Assembly (NCBI RefSeq): GCF_964340395.1 | Contig: NC_135564.1 | Location: 9,317,861 to 9,379,860, forward strand | From: Glandiceps talaboti | Lineage: Eukaryota > Hemichordata > Enteropneusta > Spengelidae | Length of the DNA: 62,000 nt | Direction of reading: 5' to 3' | Notes under the pieces: generated by a model | What the model saw: only the letters and a program-made list of their open reading frames with translations | Databases searched by the model: none | Told to the model about the DNA's origin: nothing | Made by a program: the position numbers and the translations under genes | Shown: one piece after another, positions 40,153 through 51,870 of the stretch | Layout: every line of letters starts with the position of its first letter | How positions within the stretch are numbered: position 1 is the stretch's first letter

Positions 40153-40211
40153 TTTGTGACTTTGCAACCATTCAACAGGTTAAAACCTAACTCAACTCGA
40201 CAGAAGCAACC

Positions 40212-40487
40212 ATGCGTCAAGTGACATATCTCATCGCAGCTTGTTTGGCTATGTGCCTGCTTTTACATTTGGCCGACGGCGCCTCAGCTAGGTCCGGCAA
40301 GCTCCATTCCTATCAAAACTCTGGCTTTCACATGTTTGGAAAAAGGCAACCGGGTTATTCGGCAGCAGCAGAGATCGACGAGTTGCTATCAAGGTCACTG
40401 GAAAACATCTCAGCACTAAGGAAACTCTTTGACGAATTCATGACTGAAAATGCATTGCCAGATAAATTCGAAGATATCCAAGAATAA
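40212..40487 (+). CDS. Secreted neuropeptide/peptide-hormone precursor with one amidated peptide
   Basis: The frame encodes 91 residues, all in one exon. Residues 1-26 form a classic signal peptide: basic start, hydrophobic core YLIAACLAMCLLLHLA, and an A-S-A cleavage motif before Arg27 (ADG|A at 23 is an alternative). Next is RSGKLHSYQNSGFHMF (27-42), then Gly43 as amide donor and Lys44-Arg45 as dibasic cleavage site, predicting a C-terminal Phe-amide. Residues 46-91 begin with Gln (possible pyroglutamate) and form an acidic, helix-prone, cysteine-free C-terminal peptide. The ATG has A at -3 and follows a splice acceptor by 60 bases. One peptide directly behind the signal followed by a spacer resembles GnRH- or NPY-type precursor layouts. 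The peptide itself is not one I recognise. NSG near the C-terminus and Phe-amide loosely recall echinoderm SALMFamides or kisspeptin-type peptides, but the spacing does not fit exactly. It would act outside the cell on a receptor, probably a GPCR. The family is unassigned. Confidence 0.85.
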   Translation: MRQVTYLIAACLAMCLLLHLADGASARSGKLHSYQNSGFHMFGKRQPGYSAAAEIDELLSRSLENISALRKLFDEFMTENALPDKFEDIQE

Positions 40488-40491
40488 TAAA
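40486..40491 (+). promoter_or_regulatory. AATAAA poly(A) signal overlapping the stop codon
   Basis: The stop TAA at 40485-40487 overlaps AATAAA at 40486-40491. If used, the 3' UTR would be only about 15-30 bases. It may be a chance match, as better placed signals lie further downstream. Confidence 0.35.
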
Positions 40492-40601
40492 GGTATTTAT
40501 GAAACAACATTAGTACAATATAGAACGAAATTAATGGAAACACCTTCTTTTTTTTGGGGGGGGGTTTCTTTTATTTTCTTCCACCTTTTTTGACATTTTG
40601 C

Positions 40602-40671
40602 TGATAAAAATGCAACATTTCAAAAACCTGGATAATAATTATTGCTTTGTAGTATTATCACTTGTAAAGTG
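40602..40671 (+). repeat. Dispersed 75-bp repeat, copy 2 (3' flank of the prohormone gene)
   Basis: Same sequence family and orientation as 31313-31390. It would lie in the 3' UTR if the downstream poly(A) signals are used. Confidence 0.7.
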
Positions 40672-40901
40672 AAAGTTAGAAAGAGAGGACGAAAATCTTT
40701 AAGATTATGATGTGCACATTTGCTAAAAAAAATAAAAAACCCCAAAATACATCAGGTGTTTGGATTTACCTCCTCATTACGCATGTTACAAACGAATTAT
40801 AGCCAAGCAGCTTTCGAAAATATCAAAACACCCACCCATTTGGATATCAAAATAGTTATACCTCAGTTTGACGTCATTGAAGATAGATTGATTGATTCAT
40901 G

Positions 40902-40911
40902 AATAAATAAA
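40902..40911 (+). promoter_or_regulatory. Tandem AATAAA poly(A) signals
   Basis: Two overlapping hexamers (40902-40907 and 40906-40911), with another at 40731-40736. Use of these would give a 3' UTR of about 250-440 bases, more usual for a metazoan peptide gene. Confidence 0.45.
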
Positions 40912-42305
40912 ATCAGAATGGACTTGATCTTTTTGAAAAAAATACAAATCCAACAGATAGGAAAGTTGTTAACTTTTTATAATTGTATCATTAATGACGG
41001 ACTTGGGTCAAAAAAATGCTTACCCTTAGCTATACCGTGTGTATTTTAAAGTGTAGAAATCAGGAAAACATTGCATTGCAAACATATATACACTTAACAC
41101 TTTGGCATTTTCAGTAAGTTATTCCCCAGCGGGTCTGTACCAATGCATCCTTGGTGCACGGAAGCGATTTTAATCCATGGAACTAAAAACAGACTTTAAG
41201 TGCTGACCTCGCTATTGATAGGATCGTTTAAGTTAAGATTGTCCCGAGAGAATGTAATATGTTCTTAAAAGAATTCTAAAGTGTAAAGTGTTCGACGAGA
41301 AAATCTTATCATTAAAAACTAGTTTTGGTATTCACATCGAAAAAGTTGAAGAATTCAACACAGTCTATTTTACATTACCATTCATACACTGTTTTGCAAT
41401 TTCCGGCTAAAAAAAGACATTGTTCTATACATGCGGTATTAAAAAATTATTGATACTCTGAAACGTTGTAAAATGAACACCCAAAGATATGTTAAAAACA
41501 ATTTGATACTATTCAATTTGCAGGGATATGTGTATTAAATATATGTAATTTGTACAGTGGCAGGTATTGTAATTGAAACCAAACAATGGACTACTAAATG
41601 TCTAAATGCTTTCATTGACTTTAATTGACATTTCCACATTTAATGTTTTCAAAACTGAGTTTTTGTGTAGATTCTTGTTACCGTGATGGGATTATATTGT
41701 ATAAATCTAATCTTGTTTATAAAATACAATTCGCCGTTATTACGACCATGCCCACGAGGTATTTTGTAAACAACAGGTGTTGCCGTGGAAGGCCATATCA
41801 CATGTAATGACCTGCGGGGGTTGATTCTTATAGTATTCGAGTGAAGCACACGTAAAGTGAACATTATTTTACAAAGTTTTGTACTGTAGAAAAAGATTAT
41901 CGACTGAAATATAAGAACACATATACTCATACATCTTGTAACAGTTCCGAACCCAGAGCCTCAATAATTCACCTTCTTATTTCAACCGAATCGCTTAAGA
42001 AGCGCGGAAATATGCTAAATGAATTATCCACGCTTGCGTTTGACATATTACAAAATATGATTGTATAGCAAGGAATACCCATGCAAAGATAGTTCCCCTA
42101 TGAAACTATGTCGGAATTCAACTGTCTCCCACAAATGTCGTTTGATGAGACAGAAAACTATCGACCAGAATTGTAGATATTCTTAACATGTTTAGAATAT
42201 CATATATCATCTCGTTAGAATAGACTGATTAATTTCTTCAGCCAAGCATATAGGAAATGTTTAACATGTTTATTTCCTGAACAATAGATTATGTATACAT
42301 ACTTA
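40912..42305. other. AT-rich intergenic sequence
   Basis: Nothing recognised. Confidence 0.5.
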
Positions 42306-42463
42306 AATGTTATTCCCCAATATTTTTCATCGTTCAGCCAAGGAAAATACGATGACCTAAGGGGCCTTTGTCACCACGAGTCGCTAGACGAGTAGTGATA
42401 ACTCTTAGGTCACGAGTATTTTCCGGCTGAATGAAGACAAATATTGGAGAATAATGTTAACAT
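42306..42463. mobile_element. Foldback (palindromic) MITE-like element
   Basis: The left arm AATGTTATTCCCCAATATTT then CATCGTTCAGCC and GGAAAATACGATGACCTAAG is matched by the reverse complement of 42400-42463 (AACATTATTCTCCAATATTT, CATTCAGCCGGAAAATACTC, GTGACCTAAG). The arms are about 60-75 bases with scattered mismatches. A half copy lies at 56685-56750. No protein is encoded, so it would be non-autonomous. Confidence 0.75.
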
Positions 42464-43366
42464 AATTATATCAGCGCCAATAATATCAAAGAAAAATTGG
42501 GGAAAGTAGGAGGTAATTTTGAACGTTTTGACTCATAGTAATTTGAACACAGTAGAAACAGTGACGTAATTAAACACGCGTTGTCGTGACGTAGAACGAC
42601 AAGACTATATATTCCATATTGTTTGTTGAACCTAGCTCGTGCATGGTATAATAATATACTATATATACATACGTATAAATAAAAAGTTACTGGATGCGTT
42701 TATCACAATGCAGACATTCCTCTTATACTTAGAATACAACGACCTTATTTCAAGTAGTTAGAAAATGCTTTTATATCATTTAGTCTTCTAGCTGCGATAG
42801 AAAAAACTCGTTAAACCAAACATTGATTCTAATTTATCAGCTATCTTTATTGGACAACGGGTAATTAGCTGAATTGACTTAGATATAATAATTGTGGTAT
42901 TTTCTCTATCTAACGTTCTATTTCCTCTTTTCAAGTTTATCCAAGTAAGGTTTTAGTTCTATGTTGTCAAGTTGAAGTCGTCTCAGGGCTTTCGCAAAGA
43001 GTTTATAATTTGAAAAGGGATTATCGTAGCTTTAGTGTCAGTTATGAGCCGAAATCTATAAATAATAAAACAGAACAAGTTGATGCAAAGTACAGATGTT
43101 GCGTCGCCATTAAGCAATATCAAATATCATGAGTAAATCCGAGTGGAAAGAAAACTGACTTTTGTACTGATACATAAGTATAGAAATAATGATGATATGT
43201 AACCCGAACACCTGCTGCTTGAAACACAATATAATGACCATCAACGAAATAAGGATATAGTTTTTCTGGGAACCGTTTTAGAATTTACATTTTGCTAAAT
43301 AAATTGTGACTAGAGGTTATATTTTCTTCTTCTGATTATCTGGAGTTTGTCTGGATTTGGTTTATT

Positions 43367-43371
<5 letters not shown>
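42464..43371. other. AT-rich intergenic sequence
   Basis: Nothing recognised. Confidence 0.5.
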
Positions 43372-43417
<46 letters not shown>

Positions 43418-43522
43418 TTGCTTCCAAGTGTTTGTTTGTTTGTTAGTGAGCGAGTTAACGTGAGATCGTGTGTGTAAGTGTGCGATGAGTAGATAGGTGG
43501 ATAGATAGGTAGACAGACAGAG

Positions 43523-43553
<31 letters not shown>

Positions 43554-43590
43554 GATGGAGAGAGTGGGGGCGAGTGTGTGTGGTGGATGG

Positions 43591-43653
<63 letters not shown>

Positions 43654-43666
43654 TGTGTGTGTGTGT
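43372..43666. repeat. Composite (TG)n/(GTTT)n/(GATA-CAGA)n/(GA)n/(GT)n microsatellite
   Basis: TG block to 43416, short GTTT block near 43430, GATA and CAGA units at about 43495-43552, GA block 43593-43650, GT block to 43666. Minus-strand frames of 111 and 98 codons are artefacts. Confidence 0.95.
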
Positions 43667-45461
43667 ACCATGAATACAATTTCCTGATATAATTTGAAAT
43701 TTCCAAATAATTCCCTGACCTCTTTGTTAACACCACTATACTCATACCCATCTTTCTCTTTCTCTATTCATTTCAGATGTTCACCAATGGTTCGTTGTAA
43801 AATCCGATGTATTTGTTTTTGCCACTTTGCTTTGAAATCAACTCAGTTCTCCAAGGTCAATATGTATTCTATCTCGGTCTTCATCAACCCAACAATGTCT
43901 ATAGCTGACTTCTAGCAAACACAGATCATCTAATGTCATCAATCATACCTCAAGATAGAATATATGTTGTTGAATACCGCTTCTGATTACACAGAAAAAA
44001 CGCAGACTCACAGCACGTGCCTATAAACACGGGGGACTGCCGTGAATAGAACTCAACAACATAGAATTTCTATTGCGTGTTTTCTTTTAATTACATTTTC
44101 AAGTTTGCAGAGATTTAAAAAAAATATGTACATTTTACTATAATGTTGTAAACAATAAAGAATGCACTGGCTGAATGTATGTATATAATTACATCTAACT
44201 TGTATGGCTTTTATTAACCGATGTTTGTCGACAGATCGCACGATAATGGGATTTTTTTCTCCAAGGAAAAAAAAGAACTCTCCTTTGATTGCATTGCTGA
44301 ACTTAGGACTGTTAGCATGACCACTGAAGGATTCTCGCTGAATAAAAACATCTCAGTCTAATATTGATTCAATTTTGTCTTGCCCACAGTCCACACTCTA
44401 GTCAAATTTGTCTACATATGTTTGAACAAAGTGAAATTACTAAGGGGTTTTTTCTCAGAGAGAGTGTAGTTGTTGTTGTTAGTAAACGTAAAGAAGATTT
44501 TTTTTATAGACGTGAAGATTACTCTTAATCGTTGTTACCTGTTAGAGTTTAACATCAGTGGTGTTTTGTCTTTCACTCATAATGAAATAATGAAACGATT
44601 ACAAGTACCCGGTAATATTATTCAGGAGGATCAAAAAAAAAAAGATTTGGTCTCTATATTTTTTCGATGAAACAACTATTAATGCAATACTTCAAAATTG
44701 TTAATATAGTAATAATTAGACGCTGTACATATTAATTAGGGGTCTGTTGTATCCAGAAACAGTACAGCAACTGATGGAAACCGTGATTGCATTCGGAGTA
44801 CTGTTTTTTGGGCGCGGACCCAAAAATCAATTTGATTGTATATATTCTACCATGTTACAGTTAATTTCACAACACCATGCAGCTTGTCTATTTGATACAA
44901 CTACGAATAATCCAACAAGAAACTGCATACGTCACATTTTAATAGCAAGGTCGCACGTTTTGCTACATTTAGTCGAAATGAAATAAATAATTTCAACGTG
45001 TTGCAACTCCATGCAGACTTTCGAGCGACAATCATTATCTGGCTTTCCTGTAAAGGTTTACCCGTAGCAAATAAAAATGAAGGAAACTGTCTAGTTACAA
45101 GACTGCGATCTACGAAATACTCAATTTTGCGATGTCTGTTTTCTTCTATTCATAAACATATACTGTGTGAAAATCGAACACATTTACAGTTTGACGGCTA
45201 ACATAGAACATTCTGGGTTTTGTTTTGTTCTGAGAATAAAATTAGAATACAAAACAAACACACGATATAACAACTCTCGGTGGTTTCTCTGACAAAACGA
45301 CGCACTTCACCCGTGAGACTCAAAAGTGTCGATATCATTAGATAATCCACAAGTAATCATCCTGAAAAAATTGGTCAAATTGGTCCTGACTTATTATGAT
45401 ACATGGATACATCTTGTTCAGTTGAAATATGTGGATCGATATCTCGATCTCACGCTTCAAA
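43667..45461. other. AT-rich intergenic sequence
   Basis: No supported gene. Frames at 44470-44670, 44747-44986 and 44998-45201 show no domain. Confidence 0.5.
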
Positions 45462-45608
45462 GTATGTATGTATGTATGTATGTATGTATGTATGTATGTA
45501 TGTATGTATGTATGTATGTATGTATGTGTGTGTGTGTGTGTGTGTATGTGTGTGTGTATGTGTGTGTATGTATGTATGTATGTATGTATGTATGTATGTA
45601 TGTATGTA
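45462..45608. repeat. (TATG)n with internal (TG)n block
   Basis: TATG units, a TG-rich interruption at about 45526-45568, TATG units again. Three overlapping frames read MYVC/VCMY and are not genes. Confidence 0.97.
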
Positions 45609-46245
45609 CATTGTATGTATGTTATCGATATCCTTATCTTAATCCGTGATAAGCTTTATACTCGACTCATGAAACTGGTAAACAAATGCTGTGCAGCTAA
45701 ACGTTGGCCGATCAAATACCAATACTCACACTGACTTAAATGTATCAAACATTTGACCTAAATATACCTTACCGTTTACCTTTTATAAACACCCAAGTTG
45801 TCAACAGTACGTCAGGTATCCTTCCTGCCTCTGCCAAGAAATCTCTCTTGGTATTCCAATTATGACGAAAAAAACCTGCTTACAATTAGAGTATTGCTAC
45901 GCTTGAGTGGCCAAAATGAAACTAATTTGATTGTAATGGCAACATTAACTCATTTGATATCAGTGCATAACACACCTGTACACACAGTAAGATGTCAACA
46001 CCTTGCAAAGAGGGAAAATGATGAAAAAATGTGAAAGGTGTACAAATGTGCAATATATATAGCGTGACAACATAGTCGTTATAGGCATAGAGTGGACAAG
46101 AATTATAAAAATAGTTGATTTCAGGAGGAAAAGATCTTTAAATTCTTATTTATATATTTCACATTTTAAGTCCTAATTTATTAACATTAACCTTCAAATA
46201 CAAGGATATGTCTATTTATGTAATGACAGTCAAATCACGTTATAA
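45609..46245. other. AT-rich intergenic sequence
   Basis: Nothing recognised. Confidence 0.5.
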
Positions 46246-46558
46246 GGTACAACCAAACCAGAGTGACTATAGAGTTTGAATTAGGAGGCACGTTGTATTT
46301 TTATAGCGCTTACAAATGATACATTTTATCTCACTGCGAACACAAATCAACATCATCACTGTCGGAAGGAAGGTTCAAACACATTACTCTTTGTGTATGT
46401 GTGTTCACAGTGAGATACAATGTATCAATTCATATACGTGCGCGCTATCAGAGCCTGTATTTTGTGTGTGTGCAGTCATTAGTAAAAACATTGTATGAGA
46501 TGCATCAAACATCGTGTCGCCTGATTGAAACTCTATAGTCTTTTTGGTTTGGTAGTAT
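46246..46558. mobile_element. Long-inverted-repeat MITE-like element
   Basis: The outer arms match: AACCAAACCAGAGTGACTAT AGAGTTTGAATTAGGAGGCA at the left against the reverse complement of about 46510-46558 (ACCAAACCAAAAAGACTATA GAGTTTCAATCAGGCGACAC). An inner 28-bp arm at 46317-46344 pairs with 46400-46427 with two mismatches, around a 55-base loop. The right arm carries extra sequence. A fragment of the same outer arm occurs at 61076-61110. No coding sequence. Confidence 0.75.
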
Positions 46559-48240
46559 CATTTGAAAACTTTGAAGTATCTCAAACAAGAGGATATATAT
46601 GTGCACTGTATTGTTTTAATATTGAAATATATATAGAAAGATGGTCGATTAATTTATACAATTTCACATAATTACCTTTCTGTAAATATACAGTTTTAGA
46701 TAGTTATCGTTATTTACTGGGAATCAACAATTTCAGAACAGGTTATTGTTTATCTCCTACGAATCTGCACCTCCCCCGCCCCCACACACCACACTACGTG
46801 TACCATATTTCCTTTTGACGTTAAACGGTGCGTAATTCACATTGACTGAAGAATTCTAATGGAAAGTATTTATTGCTTTGAAACTAAAACAATATTGATT
46901 GGGCGAAGGTTTTTGACCTTTAATACAAAGTTGAAATATAAACCTATGGATAGAAGTCCCACTAGCAGTCATAGTAATGGTAATATAACACGATGGAAAG
47001 GAAAATGATGTACAGTTTAAAAAGATGTTTCTCGGGTTTATGCGCTGATCAAACTTTCTTTGTTTGTACAATATTCACATAATAATGTCGCTATGAATAT
47101 GTACGTAAAATGCGGAAAGAAGTAAAAGTAATTATTAAAAGCAATATAATGGTAGCACAACCATTTTTCTCGACTTGGATGCATAGAATAATTTATCGAC
47201 ATGAGCATAACCGCATAGATGAGCAGGTGTTAGGTATTGAAAAATAACGAATTAGGTTAAACTGTGCTTTCAAGAATAAGCATTATACAAGTTGTAAAAA
47301 TAGACCAATATATTAAATGTTTGATTAAACGAGATACAATTAACCAACTTATGTATGGATGTACAATATTGCTACGTCAGCAAGCTTTACCGGACTAATG
47401 ACTTCTTTCATAGAATAAACTAGTCAGCCTTGATAAGCGCACACAATTTGTATTGGTTACAGTGTTGACTGTTCCTAGTTACAATGCCTTTCGAGTTCAC
47501 AATGTAAGGAAATTTCGATCGACGCAGTGACAAGCACATTTAGATTAATTCAGTTTTTTTTAGTAAATAGTCATCAATTATGACTGTTTCATTTGGTCCA
47601 TTCGACAAAATGTACAGGTGACTTAATTAAATATTAATGAACTTGTTCGATTATGCACTGAGTTTAATCATTTGAGAACAATAATAAAGTCAACGCAGTG
47701 ATGTATGCAAATTAGGTTTTGATTATCGTAGTTATCTAAATGGATAACTTCCATATAATTCTATACGTTTCCTTGCGAGACACAGTGTCGCCCATTTAAT
47801 CGTCAATGCCCCTGTGTTCTTCAATGTCGCCATGCAAATTTATATTCGTCTATACCAAATATAGTAATTTGATACCAGCATAAACAAACCCTATTTCTAT
47901 AGTTTCGGAACCAACATGCCACCCCAAACATTCAAAATGCAGTGTTTATTTTAATGTCCATTAATAATGTATCCACAATATGCAGACGGATTTGCAAACG
48001 GAAGTAGATTTATTCAAGTCGGTGTTTTACAAGTAAGAATAGTATCAATATATAAAGGTGTACCGCGGAAAAGCATGAATGGAATGCATCTATGATACTT
48101 GTTTCCAAACAGAGAAAAGAAGGAAAGATGACTTTTTGATCTTAAACTGGTGATTATTGGCGGCTGGTTCGTTTCAACCTACACAAGCTGTTTTGAATTG
48201 TGTTCAATGCATCATTGTGTCTCACTGGAGAGAACATTGC
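46559..48240. other. AT-rich intergenic sequence
   Basis: Nothing recognised. Confidence 0.5.
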
Positions 48241-48800
<560 letters not shown>

Positions 48801-48931
48801 GAAATAAATACATATGTTACTTCTCTTAGGACAACATCTAGCCCTACATGTTATAACACTACAATTAATAGAGAACTTTTAAAGGCATTACTATCGACCT
48901 CCTCTTTAATATATCTTATTGTGCATGCCGT

Positions 48932-49281
48932 GTTTCTAAATGCACAACGTTTTAATATCTTTCACTGCAGATTGGATATACATATTACGGTATTGATATA
49001 TCTAGTAATAATCACTATGGCAGTCTCCACAGTTAGACCATAGCATACCTATTCGTCCTTCACTATTGAACACATATTGCCTGGCCATGAGGGCTATATG
49101 GCACCCGTTTCTAAATGCACAACGTTTTAATATCTTTCACTGCAGATTGGATATACATATTACGGTATTGATATATCTAGTAATAATCACTATGGCAGTC
49201 TCCACAGTTAGACCATAGCATACCTATTCGTCCTTCACTATTGAACACATATTGCCTGGCCATGAGGGCTATAGCACCCGT
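48932..49281. repeat. Near-identical 175-bp tandem duplication
   Basis: Copy 1 is about 48932-49106 and copy 2 about 49107-49279. Both run from GTTTCTAAATGCACAACG to CCATGAGGGCTATA. I saw only a 2-base length difference near the end (CTATATGG versus CTATAG) and a 1-2 base change at the start, so the duplication is young. Confidence 0.93.
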
Positions 49282-49391
49282 TTATAACACCCTTCGACCT
49301 CATGAAATAGCATGTGATTCTGGTAGCTCACAGTCACGAGGGGGCAATAAACGAGTGATATAGCCCAAATATAGGCCGGGCAATATGTGTT
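49243..49391. mobile_element. Foldback element with about 50-bp arms
   Basis: The left arm AACACATATTGCCTGGCC..GAGGGCTATAGCACCCGTTTATAACACCC (49244-49292) pairs with the reverse complement of 49339-49391 (AACACATATTGCCCGGCC..TTGGGCTATATCACTCGTTTATTGCCCCC). Separated by about 45 bases. Part of the left arm is also present in the first copy of the 175-bp duplication at about 49069-49106. Confidence 0.75.
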
Positions 49392-51870
49392 TTATAATAT
49401 ACCTCATGAAAATCTTGCCCTCTTCTCTTGAGGTTGGCAGACGACATCGTTCTTTTGACCTGCTGTCAAGGCGCGGTGGTCACGTGACCATGTAATAGTT
49501 GATGGAACTATTTCCCTAGGGGAATAGTCAGTCTATTTTCCTATCACGTGACTGATTCTAGCGAATCATGGCACAGCATTATCACTAGGTATATTATAAG
49601 GTAATCTATATACCCAGACCGTCAAAGGGTAGTGTAATATCATTAGAGTAGTTATACTTTGACCGTGACATGTCTGTTGTTACAACACATAGTTTTCATA
49701 TATCCCCAGTGATTGGCTTATATCGTGTCATGTGGTATGGAATAGAGACCCATAGTGACCCCAATTTGCATAGAGAGTGCGCTACCTGTATTCTATTTTC
49801 CCTATGGCAATAGTCAAGTTGGCTTAAAGTCTTTCCGGTCATTTACTTTGGTCATATAAAGAATGTGTATGAGAATTTGTTATATAAAACACTTATTGAC
49901 TGGTTTTAAGTGGTCAAATAATAAAATATTACCCATCATGCTCTTATCTAGAAAATATTACTTGGCTTTCAGGCTCAGGAAATAGTTGTTGTTTAACAGC
50001 CCTTTTATTTCAGTAAAGGGTCACAACCCATCACACAAAGAATACGATATTTTTAACATGACAGCATTGGTAAAAAAAAAGCTGATATGTACAATTCCAT
50101 GGGCTAAATAATTGTCTATTGATGCCCTCATAGCCATACAGTAAGTGTATAATACTATATTACAGAAACAGGGTTGACATGACATAGCGTTTCACAGATC
50201 ATGGAAACAACATTTGTAAATAAGTTCAGACATTCTCAGACACAGACATAGACAAAATAAATGATTATTGATGTGCCGCGCACAGTTGGGATGTAGAAGC
50301 AGACAAGCCTCTCAGTAGGAAAGTAAACATTTGGAAGCATTGAAATCATGAAGTCCCTGAGTAAATCACTTCGGGACAGGTCGATCTACGACACTGTAAA
50401 CGAATAGCCATGTTTATCATTTGCCTATGTGAATAGGTACTGGATTCTGCTGTCGACTGTGTTGTGTTATTTGTACTTTGGGGTCAAACTGTGTCCATCT
50501 TTACGAAAAAATCATCATTTTCAGTCCATGAAACGCCACACCGTATTTTCCTGTAACATTACAGTGTGCATATGTGGGTAGTGATATATAATATTGATTA
50601 CGTTCTCGTTTCTAATAGAAACATAATTATTTAAATTTCTTTACATATGCAAATATATAATAATATATTAACTAATACTTCATAAACACTACTGAAATAC
50701 CAATTGATCAGTTTAAATCCACAACTTGCAATTACTACAATATCGGTCGTCATACAAGACCTGATTTTTTAAATATGTGATTGTGAATTTTTTTCAAGTT
50801 ATAGACGTGCAGAAATATGTATTTCTTTAGCTAAAATACACGTCAAAAACGAAAGAACAGTGGCGGTTACATACAGTTAGCTTATTTTAGCATCACACAC
50901 AGTTATAATCGGAATGGTTTTTAAAGGCTCACTTTGAAAAAAAAGAGATTAAACATATTAGGTGTGAAAAACAATTGTCTGACTAAGCTATAGAAAAAGT
51001 TGGCCCAGAACAAAAGAATAATCCTATGTAATCCTCATGCTTCACTGATAAGATGACATTAATGCGAGAATCTGGGATTGAAACCCTGGCCTATAAAACC
51101 GTGCATAAAGGTAAGTTTTAGTACAGCCTATGTTGTGGACACTGTCTAGTGTTTTGTGACTGTCTTGGCAGATAGGAGAAAGATAAATCTACTAGCTATC
51201 AGTATTAACGTCTCTCGATATCTTATTGGATATTTGACAGTCTAATCAATTCTAAAAGAGTGGCCATCCATTCCAAGTCAAGTCTGTGTGTGCATTGGAT
51301 TGTCAATCTTAACATGGAATAACTCATAAAATGACAAATAAGACTTAATGGTCCTTTAATTTCTCTGCAACCTTCAATTACCAGGTAACTACAAAAAGAC
51401 ACGAAATCGTTGGAATTAATAGACAAGTGTACTTTTACGGCTTCTGTGTATGGCATATGCTTTATGACAATTACATATAAATGATTTACTCTTTCCTGAA
51501 TGTCGTTTTGGAGATTTTATTGGTCGATTAACTATGAGGCAATTAGTAAATCTTTGTTGACGAGCTACACACATGAGATTTGATATAAAATAGTTGGCAA
51601 TAAAAATGACTATATGGCCCATTATTACGAGTTTGCCGGTTGCTGTGAAATGATTCCAAACCAGATGTAAACTGAATGTCTTCCGTAAGGGCAAAGATTT
51701 GAGATTATCGTTCCTACAGACAATTGTTGGAATACAACAGAACATAAGTAATAAGTTATTTTTTCTCATTGATTGCTATTTGCTCATGCTGTTAGTGATC
51801 TCCTGGCCAACCACAACATGTACTGTGACATTTGATGAGAATGTAAAAAAAAAAAAATAAGCACATCGTC
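49392..51870. other. Intergenic sequence with two CACGTG palindromes
   Basis: GGTCACGTGACC at 49478-49489 and ATCACGTGACTG at 49543-49554. An imperfect palindrome CTATTTCCCTAGGGGAATAG lies between them (49508-49527). The rest to 51870 has no recognised gene. Frames at 51223-51769 (-) lack any domain. Confidence 0.5.
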
